A DNA stretch of 64,000 nucleotides, from positions 701,471,825-701,535,824 of the forward strand of contig NC_057862.1 in the NCBI RefSeq assembly GCF_019393635.1. Reading direction: 5' to 3'. Both the position numbers and the translations under genes were made by a program. This stretch comes from Dromiciops gliroides (taxonomy: Eukaryota; Chordata; Mammalia; Microbiotheria; Microbiotheriidae). Below the pieces are notes generated by a model that ran no database searches, had not been told where the DNA came from, and worked only from the letters and a program-made list of their open reading frames with translations. This document shows positions 1 through 14,240 of this stretch, piece after piece (the stretch's first letter is position 1; the number at the start of each line of letters is the position of its first letter).

Positions 1-311
1 GTCACACAGCTAGTAAGGCTCTGAGGCCACATTTGAACTCATAAAGATGAATCTTCCTGATTCTAAGGCCAGTGCTCTGTCAACTAGCTAGCCCTTCTCC
101 ATCATGGTTACTCTTATTACCAAGTAATTTTACAATGAAGAAATATATGCTGTAGACAAATGAAAACAATCATAAAGCAAAGGCTTCAGCTGTTTTGCCT
201 AGGACACATCATACCTGGAGTAACCTCAAGTCCTCAATGTAATAACAGATAAATCTCCACTCTGCTGGAATCCATATCACAGCATTCAGTGCAGTCCAGA
301 GTCTGATGAAT
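1..311. other. Left flank of duplication copy 1
   Basis: No gene seen. The first ~95 bases resemble the 3' part of a MIR/tRNA-SINE in reverse orientation. The whole stretch aligns by eye with 35,939-36,430, roughly 95-97% identical apart from a SINE present only in the second copy. The duplication therefore extends beyond the left edge of the window. Confidence 0.7.
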
Positions 312-876
312 ATCTTGTTATATTTGAATTTATTTTATTAAACATTTCCCAATTACATTTTTTTCCCCACAACAAACATTTGTTTTCCATTTACATGTAA
401 GGGTAGTTTTCAACATTCATTTTCATAAGATTTAGAGTTCCAAATTTTTCTCCCTCCCTCCCTTTCCTTCCCCCTCGCAACCAGGTTATATATGTACAAT
501 CCACAAGTGTTCTTTTTATCAGTTCTTTCTATAGGGGTGCATAGTAAGCTTCCTCATTAGTTCCTTGGGATTGTCTTGGATCATTGCACTGCTGAGACTA
601 GTTAAGTCATTCACAGTTGCTCATTGAACAATACTGCTGTCACTATGCAAAATGTCCTCTCAGCTCTGCTCACTTCACTATACATTGATGTTCATTAGTC
701 TTTCCAGGTTTTTCTGGGATCATCCTGTTTCTCATTTCCTGTAGCACAAGACCATTCCACTACAATTATATAACACAGCTTTTTCCATCATTCCTCAACT
801 GATGGACATTCCCTTGATTCTCAATTCTTAGCCTCCACCAAGAGTTGCTATAAATATTTTTTGTACAACCCCCCCC

Positions 877-1023
877 CCTTTTTTTTTTTGATGGGGCAAC
901 GAGGGTTAAGTGACTTGCCCAAGGTCACACAGACACAGTGTCAAGTGTCTGAGGCCTGATTTGAACTCAGGGCCTCCTGAATCCAAGGCCAGTGCTTTAT
1001 CCCCTGCACCACCTAGCTGCCCC
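877..1023 (-). repeat. MAR1/WSINE1-type SINE nested in the L1-like element
   Basis: The reverse complement of the SINE runs from a T-rich tail at about 880 through AAGTGACTTGCCCAAGGTCAC to CACCTAGCTGCCCC at 1,023. It interrupts the 3' part of the surrounding element. Confidence 0.9.
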
Positions 1024-1615
1024 CTTCCCTTTTCTTTTTCATGATTACTATTGTTAACTGTTTCCCTTCCATCCTATTCCTTTCCCCATGATATTTATTC
1101 TATTATCCATCTTCTTTCATCCTATCACTCTTCAAAAGGGATTTGTTTCTGTCTGTCCCCTCCCCCACTCTGCCCTTACTTCTTTTGCCCCTCTCTCTTT
1201 ATCCCCTTCCCCATCTATTTTCCTTGCTTAGAGAGATTACTCCACCCAATTGAGTATGTACATTATTCCCTCCTTGAGCCAATTCTGATGTGATTGAGGT
1301 CTTTGAGCCAATTTTGATGAGTGTTAGGCTCATTTACTGCCCAGATTAAATAGATTACTCCACCCATTTGGGTGTGTCTGTTAGTCTCTCCATGAGGCTG
1401 CTCTGATAAATTTAAGATTTTTGAGCCTTTTCTGATGAGTGTAAAATTCATTTACTGCCCTGCTCCTCTCCCATCTCTTCTCCCACTCCGTAAGCCTTTT
1501 CCTGTTACTTTCATGTAGGATTTCGCTTCTGCCCTTCCCCCTCCCCCCTGGACCCAGGGGGATCGCAGCCAAAACCTGGCCTCAGACACAAGACAGTCCC
1601 CCAGTTCCAATTTTT

Positions 1616-2613
1616 TTATGGTTCTCTGGGGTCTTGTATTTGAAAGTCAAATTTGCCATTCAGTTCAGGTCTTTTCATCACAAATATCTGAAAGTCATCT
1701 TTTTCATTAAAGTCCCATTTTTTTCCCCACTGAAAGATAATGCTGAGTTTTGCTGGGTAGGTGATTCGCATTAGGGTAAGGGTTAGGTGATTCTTGGTTG
1801 TAATCCCATTTCCTTTGCCCTTTGGAATATCATGTTCCATGCCTTCCGGTCCTTTAATGTAGAAGCTGCTAGATCTTGTGCTATCCTGCCTGGGGCTCCA
1901 CAGTACTTGAATTCTTTCTTTTTGGCAGCTTGCACTATTTTCTCCTTGACCTGAGAGCTCTGGAATTTGGCTATAATATTCCTAGGAGTTTTCCTTTTGG
2001 GATCTCTTTCTGGAGGTGATCGGTAGATTCTTTCAATTTCTATTTTAGCTTCTTCTTCTAGAATTTCAGGGCAATTTTCCCTGAGAATATCTTGGAAGAT
2101 GGTGTCTAAGCTCTTTCCTTGATCATGGTTTTCAGGTAGACCAATAATTTTCAGATTATCTCTCCTCGACCTATTTTCCAGGTCAGCAGTTTTTCCCAGA
2201 AGATATTTCATGTTGCCCTCTTTTTTTATTCATTTGGATTTGCTTTATTGTGTCTTGGTTTCTCATAAAGTCATTTGCTTCCATTTGTTCAATCCTAATT
2301 CTTAGGCAATTATTTTCATCAGAGCTTTTGTACCTCCTTTTCCTTTTGGCCAATTTGACTTTTCAAGCTGTTGACTTTTTTCTCATGTCTTTCCTTTATC
2401 ACCCTCATTTCTCTTTCCATTTTTTTCCTCTACCTCTCTAACTTTATCTTCAAAGTCCTTTTTGAGCACCTCTGTGGCCTGAGACCAATTCATATTTTTC
2501 TTGGAAGCTTTAGATATAGGGGCCCTGATGTTGACATCTTCCTCTGAGGGTGCCCCTTGGTCTTCCTTGTTACTCAAACTTTCTATGGTCCTCACCTTTC
2601 TCTGTTGGCTCAT
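1616..2613 (-). pseudogene. L1 ORF1p remnant (frameshifted)
   Basis: Three reading-frame blocks cover this stretch on the - strand. 2,613-2,383 encodes a charged, coiled-coil-like N-terminal part. 2,211-1,783 encodes the central RNA-recognition-like part with the sequence NLKIIGLPE and a KEFKYCG segment. 1,840-1,616 encodes the C-terminal domain (TYPAKLSIIF, MKRPELN). These match the domain order of L1 ORF1p, the nucleic-acid-binding chaperone of L1 particles. The blocks lie in different frames, so no intact protein can be made. Confidence 0.8.
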
Positions 2614-3244
2614 CTTGCCTTTCTTTTAGCCCCTTCAAGTGGGGCACTGTTTCCAGGCTGCAGTCTCCCAAACTTAAGAAGTCCCAGGTGTATGTATAAG
2701 GTATGACTTAAGGAGAATCAGGTTCTTCCCTGGCCCGGCCTGTTTCCTGGTCTTAGATGACCTCAGACCAACTTGCTGATCAACCAGCTTTGTGTGTTGT
2801 GGTTGTTAGCTCCGATGAGCCTCTGCACCTCCCCCACCTGGGCCACTGCTACTCAAGCCTACCACCTGGTTCTCAGTAGGGGTGTAAAATCCAAGTTCTG
2901 CCTCAGTACCAGCATAGACCCCTGTAGTCTCTTCCCTGCCCAGGGCTCAGCCCTCTCCCCAGACTGTGAGCTTAGTTTCAGACAACACTGGTGCTTCAGC
3001 TGATTCAGAGGCTCTGGGGGTCTCCTTCTCTGGTGAGGCCTTCCTGGGACTGGATCTGTGTCAGGGTGACTGTGGAGTTGGGTTCGACTCCTGTATCAGC
3101 ACAGCAGCTCCCTCCTTCTGACCTTCCAAGCTGTTCTTGGTTAGAAGATGATTTCAGCACATTCTTCTGTGAGTTTTGCTGCTCTGGTATGGCATTATTT
3201 GGATGGTTTTTTGAGTGATTGTGTCATGAGATCACTGAATATCT

Positions 3245-3542
3245 CTTTAGAATCTTGTTCCTGCTTTTAACCTGATAAGACTTTATTTCAGCCATTCAGG
3301 AAGATCTTGAACTTTATTCTTTGTTTTTGTTTTTGCAGGGGAATGAGGGTTAAGTGACTTGCCCAGGGTCACACAGCTAGTTAAATGTCAAGTGTCTAAG
3401 GCTGGATTTGAACTCAGGTCCTCCTGAATCCAAGGCCAGTGCTTTATCCACTGCGCCACCTAGCTGCCCTCTTGAACTTTATTCTAAGTGATCATATTAA
3501 ACGTTTTTGCCCCAGGATGCAGTGTGCCTGCTGGTATTTCAC
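3245..3542. other. KRAB-ZNF 5' flank, copy 1, with one SINE
   Basis: Sequence shared with 36,431-36,570 of copy 2 except for a SINE on the - strand at about 3,330-3,471. No coding exon is visible. Confidence 0.7.
3330..3471 (-). repeat. MAR1/WSINE1-type SINE
   Basis: Reverse-oriented SINE ending CACCTAGCTGCCCT. It is absent from the paralogous position in copy 2, so it inserted after the duplication or was lost there. Confidence 0.9.
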
Positions 3543-4049
3543 TGTGATAAAATAATGGGATTTAGCAGATACTCAAAGGCCCACCTGGAGATTAATCTAA
3601 ACTGATTGCATTGAATGAGAGTGATTGACTGCTGATTAGCCTGCTTCAAGTTAACTAGATTGTAAGCACATCTGGCTAGCCCTGAAGAAGGTATGGTTCT
3701 CACAAGCTAAAAACGTGGAACTTAGCTGGATATCACCTTCAGGTCCAGTGAACCAGTGGATTTGGATGACACTAACCAATCAGCTTGAAGCAGTGTGTAA
3801 GGACCGCCTCTGCTCTGGATCTATAAAAAGCTTCCACACTCAGTTTGCTGGGAGTTCATGGTTGAAGCAGGTTTGTGGTGGACTTGAAGAACCCCACCAT
3901 GCAGGAACTCTCGGTTAGATAGGCCATTTTCTTAACTTTCTGACCTCCCCGTGAATACCTGGTATGCTTTAATAAATGCTTAATGCCCAAAGACTGGTGC
4001 TAAAGCTTCTCATTTAAGGCAACCACACATTTAGATTTTAAACTTCACA
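3543..4049 (+). mobile_element. Solo LTR of a class I endogenous retrovirus
   Basis: The 507-bp element begins TGTGATAAAAT and ends ACTTCACA, with TCAC on both sides (3539-3542 and 4050-4053), a 4-bp target duplication typical of gammaretrovirus-like elements. Copy 2 carries the empty site near 36,572. A TATA box CTATAAAAAG lies at 3,821-3,830 and a polyadenylation signal AATAAA at 3,971-3,976, both in + orientation. No internal region remains, so recombination between two LTRs is the likely origin. Confidence 0.85.
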
Positions 4050-4246
4050 TCACAGACTTTTCTTAAAGTTGCATCAGGCTCTTACTGATGGGTTTCAAGG
4101 GTTGATTCTGACTCTCATAAAGGGTATGAGCTTTGGGCAAACCCCTTCTCTATGCTTCAAGTTTCCTCCTGTACATTGATGAGGGCTGGACTGTTTAGTT
4201 CTGAAGTGTCTTTCAGCTCTTTCTCCTGTGACTTTTGATGATTTAG

Positions 4247-5825
<1,579 letters not shown>

Positions 5826-5921
5826 GGCTTCCTGTTCCCAGAGAAGATGTGATCTCTTATTTTGAGCAAAGGGAAACACCATGGATGCTGGAGCAAGAAG
5901 GCCGGAAGCGCCGCTGTCCAG
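5826..5921 (+). CDS. KRAB-B box exon, copy 1
   Basis: A 96-nt exon between acceptor CCCAG and donor GTGAGT. Joined in phase to KRAB-A it reads LPVPREDVISYFEQRETPWM and then LEQEGRKRRCP, a canonical KRAB-B box. It strengthens KRAB-A-mediated recruitment of TRIM28. One nucleotide is left over and is completed by GA at the start of the zinc-finger exon, giving GKIRLEIKE. It is identical to the paralogous exon at 38,350-38,445. Confidence 0.93.
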
Positions 5922-8274
5922 GTGAGTGAGGTGAAAGCAGGTATAGGAGACTTGTCATTACAAGAGGCTTCTATGTGTTGTGGTGAAGCAAGGGCTTGAT
6001 TTGGGTTCAGGAAGATGTGCCTCGCAATTCTTTGATAGGAAATTTTTAGCGGTGGCCTCCTGGGCCAGTCCCTTGAACCCCATAACCTCAGTTTTCCCAT
6101 CTGTACAAGGAGGGGGTCGGACTTCATGGCCTTTCAGTTCCCTTCCAGGGATCAATCTATGATCCTATAAGCAGTGTCACTGTTTGTAATTAGGAGCATG
6201 AAATTCTCCTCAAAGTGTAAAAGGGGCCAAGGCTTTTCCATATGAGCTCTTAGACCTTCAAGTCACCAAGCACAGAAGGGCCTGCTACATGCCTGGCCCT
6301 AAGCACTGGGGACATAAAGAGATACAAGGGCTTTCCCCTACTCCCATGGAGCTCACAGTCTGGCGTGGCAAACAACACACCAACAGCTATGTAGAAGCCC
6401 ACTATGGACAGGATAAGTTGGAGCTGGTCAACAGAGGGAAGGCCCTAAAGTGAAGGAGGGCTGGGAAAGGCTTAGTGTGGAAGGGGGCTCCAGCTAGGGC
6501 TTCAGGGGAGCCAGGGTGGGCATTCTAGCCAACAGGGAGAGGGAGGAAAACCCATGGTGTCAGGACGTAGAGTGTCCTGTTCACAGAACAGAAGGCAGGC
6601 CCTCACCACTGGAGTCTAGCATATCTGGGGCAAATGGAATGAAAGAAGCCTGGAGGAGTAGCAGAGGCATAGGGGATGGAGTGCTTTAGCAGCCCCAGAG
6701 AGGGTTTTATATTTGATCCTTTTGCTGGGCAGCCACTTACTGGAGGTTAAGTAGGTGGTGACATGGTCAGGTGAGAGCTTTAGGAAGATGAACTCCGCAA
6801 CTGGGGGGAGGAATGACTGGACTGGGGGAGATGAGGCAGCCAGACCAACCAGCAGGTCCCTAATAACCCAGGTGTGAGGTGAATGGCCCTTGAACCAAGA
6901 CAGGGACAGTTTGGGGAGAAAAGGGGCTGTGTTGGAGAGATGTCACACTGCTGGAATCACAGGACTTTGGAACAGATTGAACATGGGGGTAGCGGGTGTG
7001 ACTGTGGGAGTCCAGGCATGCACGGCACTTCCTCTGAGAGCCTGGACTCTGGGGAGGATGCTTCAGAGAACCTTAGGAACATTGGAAGAAAGGATGGTTG
7101 GGGGAAAGGGGATGAATTTCCTTCTGGACATGGTAAAAGGAGAACCAGGAGGTAGACGACTGGAGGGAATGAGATTATTTGCACATGTAAAGGGATTTGC
7201 TTTAGTGAGCAGAAAGATGATCTTCTTGTCTGATACTGAGTTCAGAGAGGAAAAGAAGGGCTCTGATTCATGTGAGATGAGGGGGATGAGGTAGCTCTTG
7301 ATAAAGGTCACCCTTTTTAGCGAGAAGGTAGATGGAGGGGTTGGAAGCAAGGCATAAGGGAGGCTTGGGGAAGATTGAAAATATTTGGAAAAGCTGCTAT
7401 GTTGAGAAGCACAGGGATTCAGGGTGATGAGAAAGCACTGCCTTGCCACAGTGGGGCCCAGCTGAGATGACGTACTTAAATTTGTAGTGGACCCAGGAAG
7501 CCCGCTTTAAATGATTTTTTTTTTTCCTCTTTCCATTCAAGAACACAAGAGGAGGAGAGAAGGCTACTGCCTTAGTTGGAAGTCATCTAAGGCTAAGCTT
7601 TGCCTAAATCCTCAGCCCAAGTCCCTTTCTGGCTCCATCTGTCTCATTCTTGGAGAACCATTGGTCAGGCTCATGGAGGTGACCACCCCCTGAGTTTGGG
7701 GAGCTGGTAGATAGAGACTCCCAGGTGTGCCATGGTATGAGACCCTTCAGGAGCCTAGAAAGGAGCCTCTGTTGGGTCTGGTCAGTTTGCATCAGGCTTA
7801 GAACCTGAGAAAGGTGACTACCTAAAGGTGATTAGGTGTAAAAAAGAGCTAACACTTGACTGTGGCCAGAGTATGCATCTGACAACTAGGAGGGAGACCA
7901 GAATGTGGGGACTGTGGCCTGGTGTCAGCTGTGGGCCTAGTCAGGCAATTAGTAAACACTGGTTAAGCACCCTCTGTTTTTGGTGCTATGCAAAGCCCTG
8001 AGCATACAGGGGAAGGTAAAAGACAGTCCCTGCTTTCACAGAGTTCACAGTCTACTATGCAAACATGGGGATGGTTTAGGAAGAGACAACAGCTCATGAA
8101 CCTCACTCTTAGCTGATCTCCTCAAAAAGAGAGGGTGCTGGAATGGACAGACGTTTAGTTCAACAGGGAAAGCAAAGAGGGAGTATAATAATGGTTTAAG
8201 GAGAGCAGAATGAGGAAAGAGTAGAAATCAAAATAATAATGTTAAAAATAATAGCACACACTTATTCTTCAGTC

Positions 8275-8740
8275 ATTTTTTTCAGTCTTTTCTCATTCTT
8301 CCTGACCCCATTTTGGGTTTTCCTGGCAGAGATCATGGAGTGGTTGACCATTTCCTTCTCTACCTTACTTGACCCAAGAGTAAACTGAGGCAAATAGAGT
8401 TAAGTGACTTGCCTGTGGTCACACAGCCAGTGTCTGAGGCCAGAGTTGTACTGGGGAAGATGAGTCTTTCTGACTTCAGCCCTGGAATTCTGTCCCACTG
8501 TACTAAGTAGGTAGTATTTACAAAGCACCTACTATGTGCCGTGCAATATATAAATATGATTTCATTTGATCCTCATACCTCTAGGAGTTAGGTGCTATTA
8601 TTATGCCCATTTTATAGATGAAGAAACTGAGGCCTCTCTGACCAGGGTCACAAGACTAGCTGGTTTCTATAGTGAGACTGGAGCAAGGGTCTTCCTGACT
8701 TGAGGTCCAGCATTCTACCCATTGGACCACCAGCTGTATT
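8275..8740 (-). repeat. Two adjacent MIR-type SINEs
   Basis: 8,275-8,505 contains AGTAAACTGAGGCAAATAG and GTTAAGTGACTTGCC. 8,510-8,740 contains a reverse-oriented MIR with GATGAAGAAACTGAGGC followed by GACCAGGGTCACA. Both are duplicated at 40,799-41,264. Confidence 0.75.
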
Positions 8741-10774
8741 TTGACATTTAAGTAGAATACTGAACCTGTACCTGATTGCTTGCTGCCTCTAGGAGGGAGG
8801 AGGAAGGGAGGGAAGGAGGGATAAAAATTGGAACCCAAAGCTATAAACATTTCAGAGATAATTTCACAAATGGAATAACTGCATCAATTTAATTGTAATG
8901 TCTAAAAATAACTTTAGCTCTGATTTCTTAAGGAATAAATAAAGCTTATTAGGAGTTTTACCAAGTAAAAAAATAAAATAAATAGAATACTGTAAAAAGC
9001 TTCACACACATCTGGGGTGGAAAACGGGACAGTCGGACAAGCTCTCTTGCTGAGGGATGGAAATGCATTTTTTGTTTTTAACTTCTTAACCAGTCAATAA
9101 AATGAATTACTGGTTACTATATAAAAGATGCTGACTAGCTGTGTGACCCTGGGCAAGTCACTTAACCCCAATTGCCTCAGGAAAAACAGAGAGTAAATAA
9201 AAGATGTATTTTTCTATTGGCTCATCCAAAAGTAGGATATTAAATGATAAATGGACATGAAGGCTAATTGCACATTTTACTTTGTTCTTTTTTTTTAAAG
9301 CAGTGTTTATCTTTAGAACCACCTTTGTAAGGATAGAATTCCTTCAGGTTTAGTTTGTGTTTTCTACCACAGGCAAATCAGCAACACTTTTATTGAGACT
9401 CTATTGAATTACCTGTCTTACCAACCCATTCTTTTGAGCAGCTGCCAGGGAGACAAACAGTAACATAAATGGAAGATTGGGTCAGATCAGGACATGCCTC
9501 GGCATTGCAATGGGTGGCACTTTAAGGTCTGTTTTTGTAGAAAGCTTGTGGGCATCCTGTATGGTTTCCTTATGGCTTCTACCATGCATGCCTGGGAGTC
9601 ATGGTATTCTGAGCCTGTTACCTCCACAGCCAGTGTGCACACTTATGTAATATCTGAATCTGGTGGTAACAGCTCTGATGAATCGGAATTGCAAGGCACC
9701 TCAGGAATGAGAGAACTACTAAGGTGTAATGACAGATGACCAGCGAGGGTTTCTGACAATTTGCACATGTATAAACAACCTTCCTGGAAGTTTGGAAAGA
9801 ATTTGATGTTGATTAATTAACTGAAAGAATATGTTGCACTTAGTTTGAAGCAGTCAGAGTATGATGTAATCATTGCATGATCACCAAAATTATTATTATA
9901 TGACTGATCATGATGGTTTGGAATCATTGGAGAAAGAATCCTATTTTGGTTAACATGTGCATGTTTGTTGTCCCAGAGGAAAAATATCTTTGCAAGATAT
10001 TTGGGCCATTATTTACTGCTTAAGGTGCCATTTACAAATTTTTGGTGCCACCCCTTGGACCACTGTCTAGCACCTCCAAGAGCTTTGTGAACTACTAAAT
10101 GTGAATAAGGGATGCAAGAGGACTAACAGTGAATCATCCTGTCCACTTCCTTATGAAAGGATGATGGATTCAAATTTGTTCATGAGATATATTTCCAGAC
10201 AGTTATGTTTATTACATGGCATTCATTAATGTTTTAGTGAGCAGAGACATTTAAAGATAAATTATAAACAAGGAATAAGTAATGGCTAACCCCCAAAATG
10301 CAATGAGCTAGAACAAAATATTATGCCTTAGGCAAATGCAAAAAAAGCAGTGCTGGCATTCATCATGTGATTTCATGTACTCCAGCAGAAAAGTCAGATT
10401 GAAATTGATCCCCAGGACAATTGCATTATGCTTACTGATAAGTTAGATTATTAAATAACAGGAATATTTACCATATGTGTACCAAATGGCATAATGTTTA
10501 TGAAGATTGAAAGTGCAAGCAGTGAAAGTGAAGAGGCAAGACTGAAAGTGGAGACAATTTGTCTAGTACTATGACCAGAGCAGGCCCATTCACAAGGTTT
10601 GAGTTGTAGTCTTACCTGCTGGTATTTGGGTCAAGACACTCTGAACCATTCTGAATTCATGACCTAAGTTGTGAATGTAATGAGAATGCCAGACCTGCCT
10701 ATGTTAGAGGTTTGTTGTGAGGACCCAATGTGACTGTGTATGAAGCTCTTTGAAAATAAACTCATTCTCTCTTC

Positions 10775-10990
10775 TCTGCAATACAATGATGAAAGACAAT
10801 TCCAAATACCTGTTGATGAAACATTGTCCACCTCTAAAGAAAGAACAGATATTGATGGAACAGAGAGTGAAGCATGCTATTTTTTGCTTCCTTTTTTTTT
10901 TTTTACTGCCTCATGGAGAGGTGAGGGAGGGAGCAAAGGAGGGATAAAAATTGGAACTCAAAGGTATAAATAAAAATGTTTATTACTTAA
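10775..10990 (+). mobile_element. L1 3' end fragment
   Basis: Contains AACAGATATTGATGGAACAG and GGGATAAAAATTGGAACTCA before a short A-rich tail, the recurrent 3'-UTR signature of the L1 copies in this window. The paralogous copy at 44,471-44,705 is broken at its left edge by an LTR insertion. Confidence 0.8.
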
Positions 10991-11229
10991 AGAAAAAAAC
11001 TATTTTCACATGTTATAAGAAAAAGATTCTATTAAGTAAATATAGTCATCCTTCAGATAGAGCTAATGACAGTTGTAAATGGTTGATTCTACCCATTTAA
11101 GTTTGAAGACTTTTCTCTTTGCCTGGGGAAACAGAATGTAAATCACTTTATACTCTACCAGTAAAGGGAAGGGGATATAATTATATATGTGTGTGTATAT
11201 GTGAAGGTATGTCTATTTGTTTCTTTTAG

Positions 11230-13499
11230 GAAAGATCAGGCTTGAAATAAAAGAGGCTCCTGCACAGACAAGCTTTTCTGTGGAAGAAACTCAGCAGCAA
11301 AGATGCATGAATAATGGTCCCTCTGACTTTGCTGGGAGAGAAATCTGTGCTGTAAAGGAGGGAATCCACCCTGGGGAGGTAACTTTTGAATGTAATCAGT
11401 GTGGAAAGACTTTCCTATCTAGGTTCCGTCTTGTTAACCATCAGAGAATCCACACTGGAGAGGTAAATATTGAATGTAATCAGTGTGGAAAGACTTTCCT
11501 ATCTAGGTTCAGTCTTGTTAACCATCAGAGAATCCACACTGGAGAGAAACCTTTTGAATGTAATCAATGTGGAAAGAGTTTCACATGGAAGTCCCTTCTT
11601 GTTATACATCAGAGAATCCACACTGGAGAGAAACCTTTTGAATGTAATCACTGTGGAAAGACTTTCCCAATGAGGTCCAAGCTCATTAAACATCAGAGAA
11701 TCCACACTGGAGAGAAACCTTATGAATGTAATCAGTGTCGAAAGACATTCAGAAACAGAGAAAACTTGACTGAACATCAGAGAATCCACACTGGAGAGAA
11801 ACCTTATGTATGTAGTCAGTGTGGAAAGGCATTCAGAATGAGACATATATTCACAAAACATCAGAGAATGCACTCTGGGGAGAAACCTTATGAATGTAAT
11901 CAGTGTGGAAAGATTTGCAAATGGAAGTCTGAGCTTGTTAGACATCAGAGCTCCCACACTGGAGAAAAAGCTTTTGAATGTAATCAGTGTGGAAAGTCTT
12001 TCAAATGGAAACCAAGTCTTGTTAGACATCAGAGAATCCACACTGGAGAGAAACCTTATCAATGTAATCAGTGTGGAAAGGCATTCACAATTAGATACAT
12101 GTTCATTGAACATCAGAGAACCCACTCTGGGGAGAAACCTCATGAATGTAACCTGTGTGGAAAGGCTTTCATATGGAGGTCTGCCCTTTTTAGACATCAG
12201 AGAATCCACACTGGAGAGAAACCTTATGAATGTATTCAGTGTGGAAAGACATTCACATACAAGACCAATCTTCTTAACCATCAGACTATCCACGCTGGAG
12301 AGAAACCTTATGAATGTAATCAATGTGGGAAGACATTCAGAATGAGAAAGCTGTTCACTGAACATCAGAAAATCCATACAGGGGAGCGACCTCATGAATG
12401 TAATCAGTGCGCAAAGACTTTCATATCGAGGTCTACGCTTTTTAGACATCAGAGAATCCACACTGGAGAGAAACCTCATGAATGTAATCAGTGTGGAAAG
12501 ACTTTCATGACGAAGTCTGAGCTTTTTAAACATCAGAGAGTCCACACTGGAGAGAAACCTTATGAATGTAATCAGTGTGGAAAGACATTCAGCAACAAAG
12601 AGAACTTGACTGAACATCAGAGAAACCACACTGGAGAGAGAGCTTTTGAATGTAATCATTGTGGAAAGACTTTCACGTGGATGTCCAGGCTTGTTAGACA
12701 TCAGAGAATCCACACTGGGGAGAAACCTTTTGAATGTAATAAGTGTGGAAAGACTTTCACATGGAAGTCCAGTCTTGTTAAACATCAGGGAATCCACACT
12801 GGAGAAAAACCTTATGAATGTAATCAGTGTGGAAAGGCATTCAGAATCAGACAGGCATTCACTGCACATCAGACAATCCACACTGGGGAGAAACCTTATC
12901 AATGTAACCAGTGTGGAAAGGCATTCAGGATCAGACGGATGTTCAATGAACACCAGAGAATCCACTCTAGAGAAAAAATTCATGAATGTAACCAGTGTGG
13001 AAAGACTTTCACATGGAGGTCTCAGCTTGTTACACATCAGAGAATCCACACTGGAGAGAAACCTTACGAATGTAATCATTGTGGAAAGACTTTCATATCG
13101 AGATCTCAGCTTGTTACACATCAGAGAATCCACACTGGAGAGAAACCTTATGAATGTATTCAGTGTGGAAAGGCATTCACAATCAAGTCCAATCTTCTTA
13201 ACCATCAGACTATCCATTCTGGAGAAAAACCTTATGAATGTAATCAGTGTGGAAAGACATTCAGAATCAGACAGAACTTCACTGAACATCAGAGAATCCA
13301 CACTGGAGAGAAACCTTTTGAATGTAATCAATGTGGAAAGACTTTTGCATGGAAGTTCCTTCTTGTTACACATCAGAGAATCCACACTGGAGAGAAACCT
13401 TATGAATGTGATCAGTGTGGAAAGACTTTTGCATGGAAGTCCAGTCTTGTTAAACATCAGAGAACCCACACTGGAGAGAAAGTTTCTGAATGTAATTAG
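11230..13499 (+). CDS. C2H2 zinc-finger exon, KRAB-ZNF copy 1 (25 fingers)
   Basis: Terminal coding exon after acceptor TTTTAG, in phase with KRAB-B. A ~55-residue spacer (GKIRLEIKEAP to IHPGEV) precedes 25 tandem C2H2 modules of 28 residues (C-X2-C-X12-H-X3-H) joined mostly by TGEKP linkers, from about 11,395 to 13,487. The product should be a nuclear sequence-specific DNA-binding repressor. Finger 7 has Cys where the core aromatic is expected. Nine fingers have Trp at helix position -1 and several have Ile or Met there, unusual for base-reading residues. A TAG at 13,497-13,499 ends the frame four residues into a 26th finger, and finger-like sequence continues beyond it, so the array seems to have been shortened by a nonsense mutation. 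Target DNA cannot be deduced by eye. Confidence 0.92.

Positions 13500-14240
<741 letters not shown>

Larger units (their letters stand above)
316..3235 (-). mobile_element. L1-type retroelement with ORF1 only (HAL1-like), flanked by 9-bp target duplication
   Basis: TGAATATCT occurs at 307-315 and again at 3236-3244, and the paralogous position in copy 2 (about 36,431) is an uninterrupted empty site. The insertion is therefore exact and about 2.9 kb long. Read on the - strand it begins with a GC-richer 5' leader (about 3,235-2,640), then L1 ORF1 coding remnants (2,613-1,616), then pyrimidine-poor 3' sequence ending near 316. I find no ORF2 sequence. An ORF1-only element of this size resembles the half-LINE (HAL1) class; an internally deleted L1 is the alternative. 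Confidence 0.75.
5922..11229 (+). other. Intron between KRAB-B and zinc-finger exon, copy 1
   Basis: GT-AG intron of 5.3 kb with no credible exon. It holds an L2/MIR-like stretch at about 6,250-6,600, MIR repeats at 8,275-8,740, a short SINE tail at 9,130-9,180, L1 3' ends at about 8,750-8,870 and 10,775-10,990, and a TG/TA-rich tract at 11,176-11,205 just before the acceptor. ORFs at 6,883-7,294 and 9,494-9,739 recur in copy 2 because the DNA is nearly identical; neither resembles a known protein. Confidence 0.8.

Noticed and set aside
6883..7449. Overlapping ORFs of 75-134 codons repeated at 39,407-39,973
   Set aside because: They recur only because the introns are nearly identical; they are low-complexity translations on both strands with no domain or splice support.
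11217..11229. ATG at 11,217 as the protein start
   Set aside because: It lies before the splice acceptor TTTTAG; the KRAB exons join in phase at 11,230, so this ATG is intronic.
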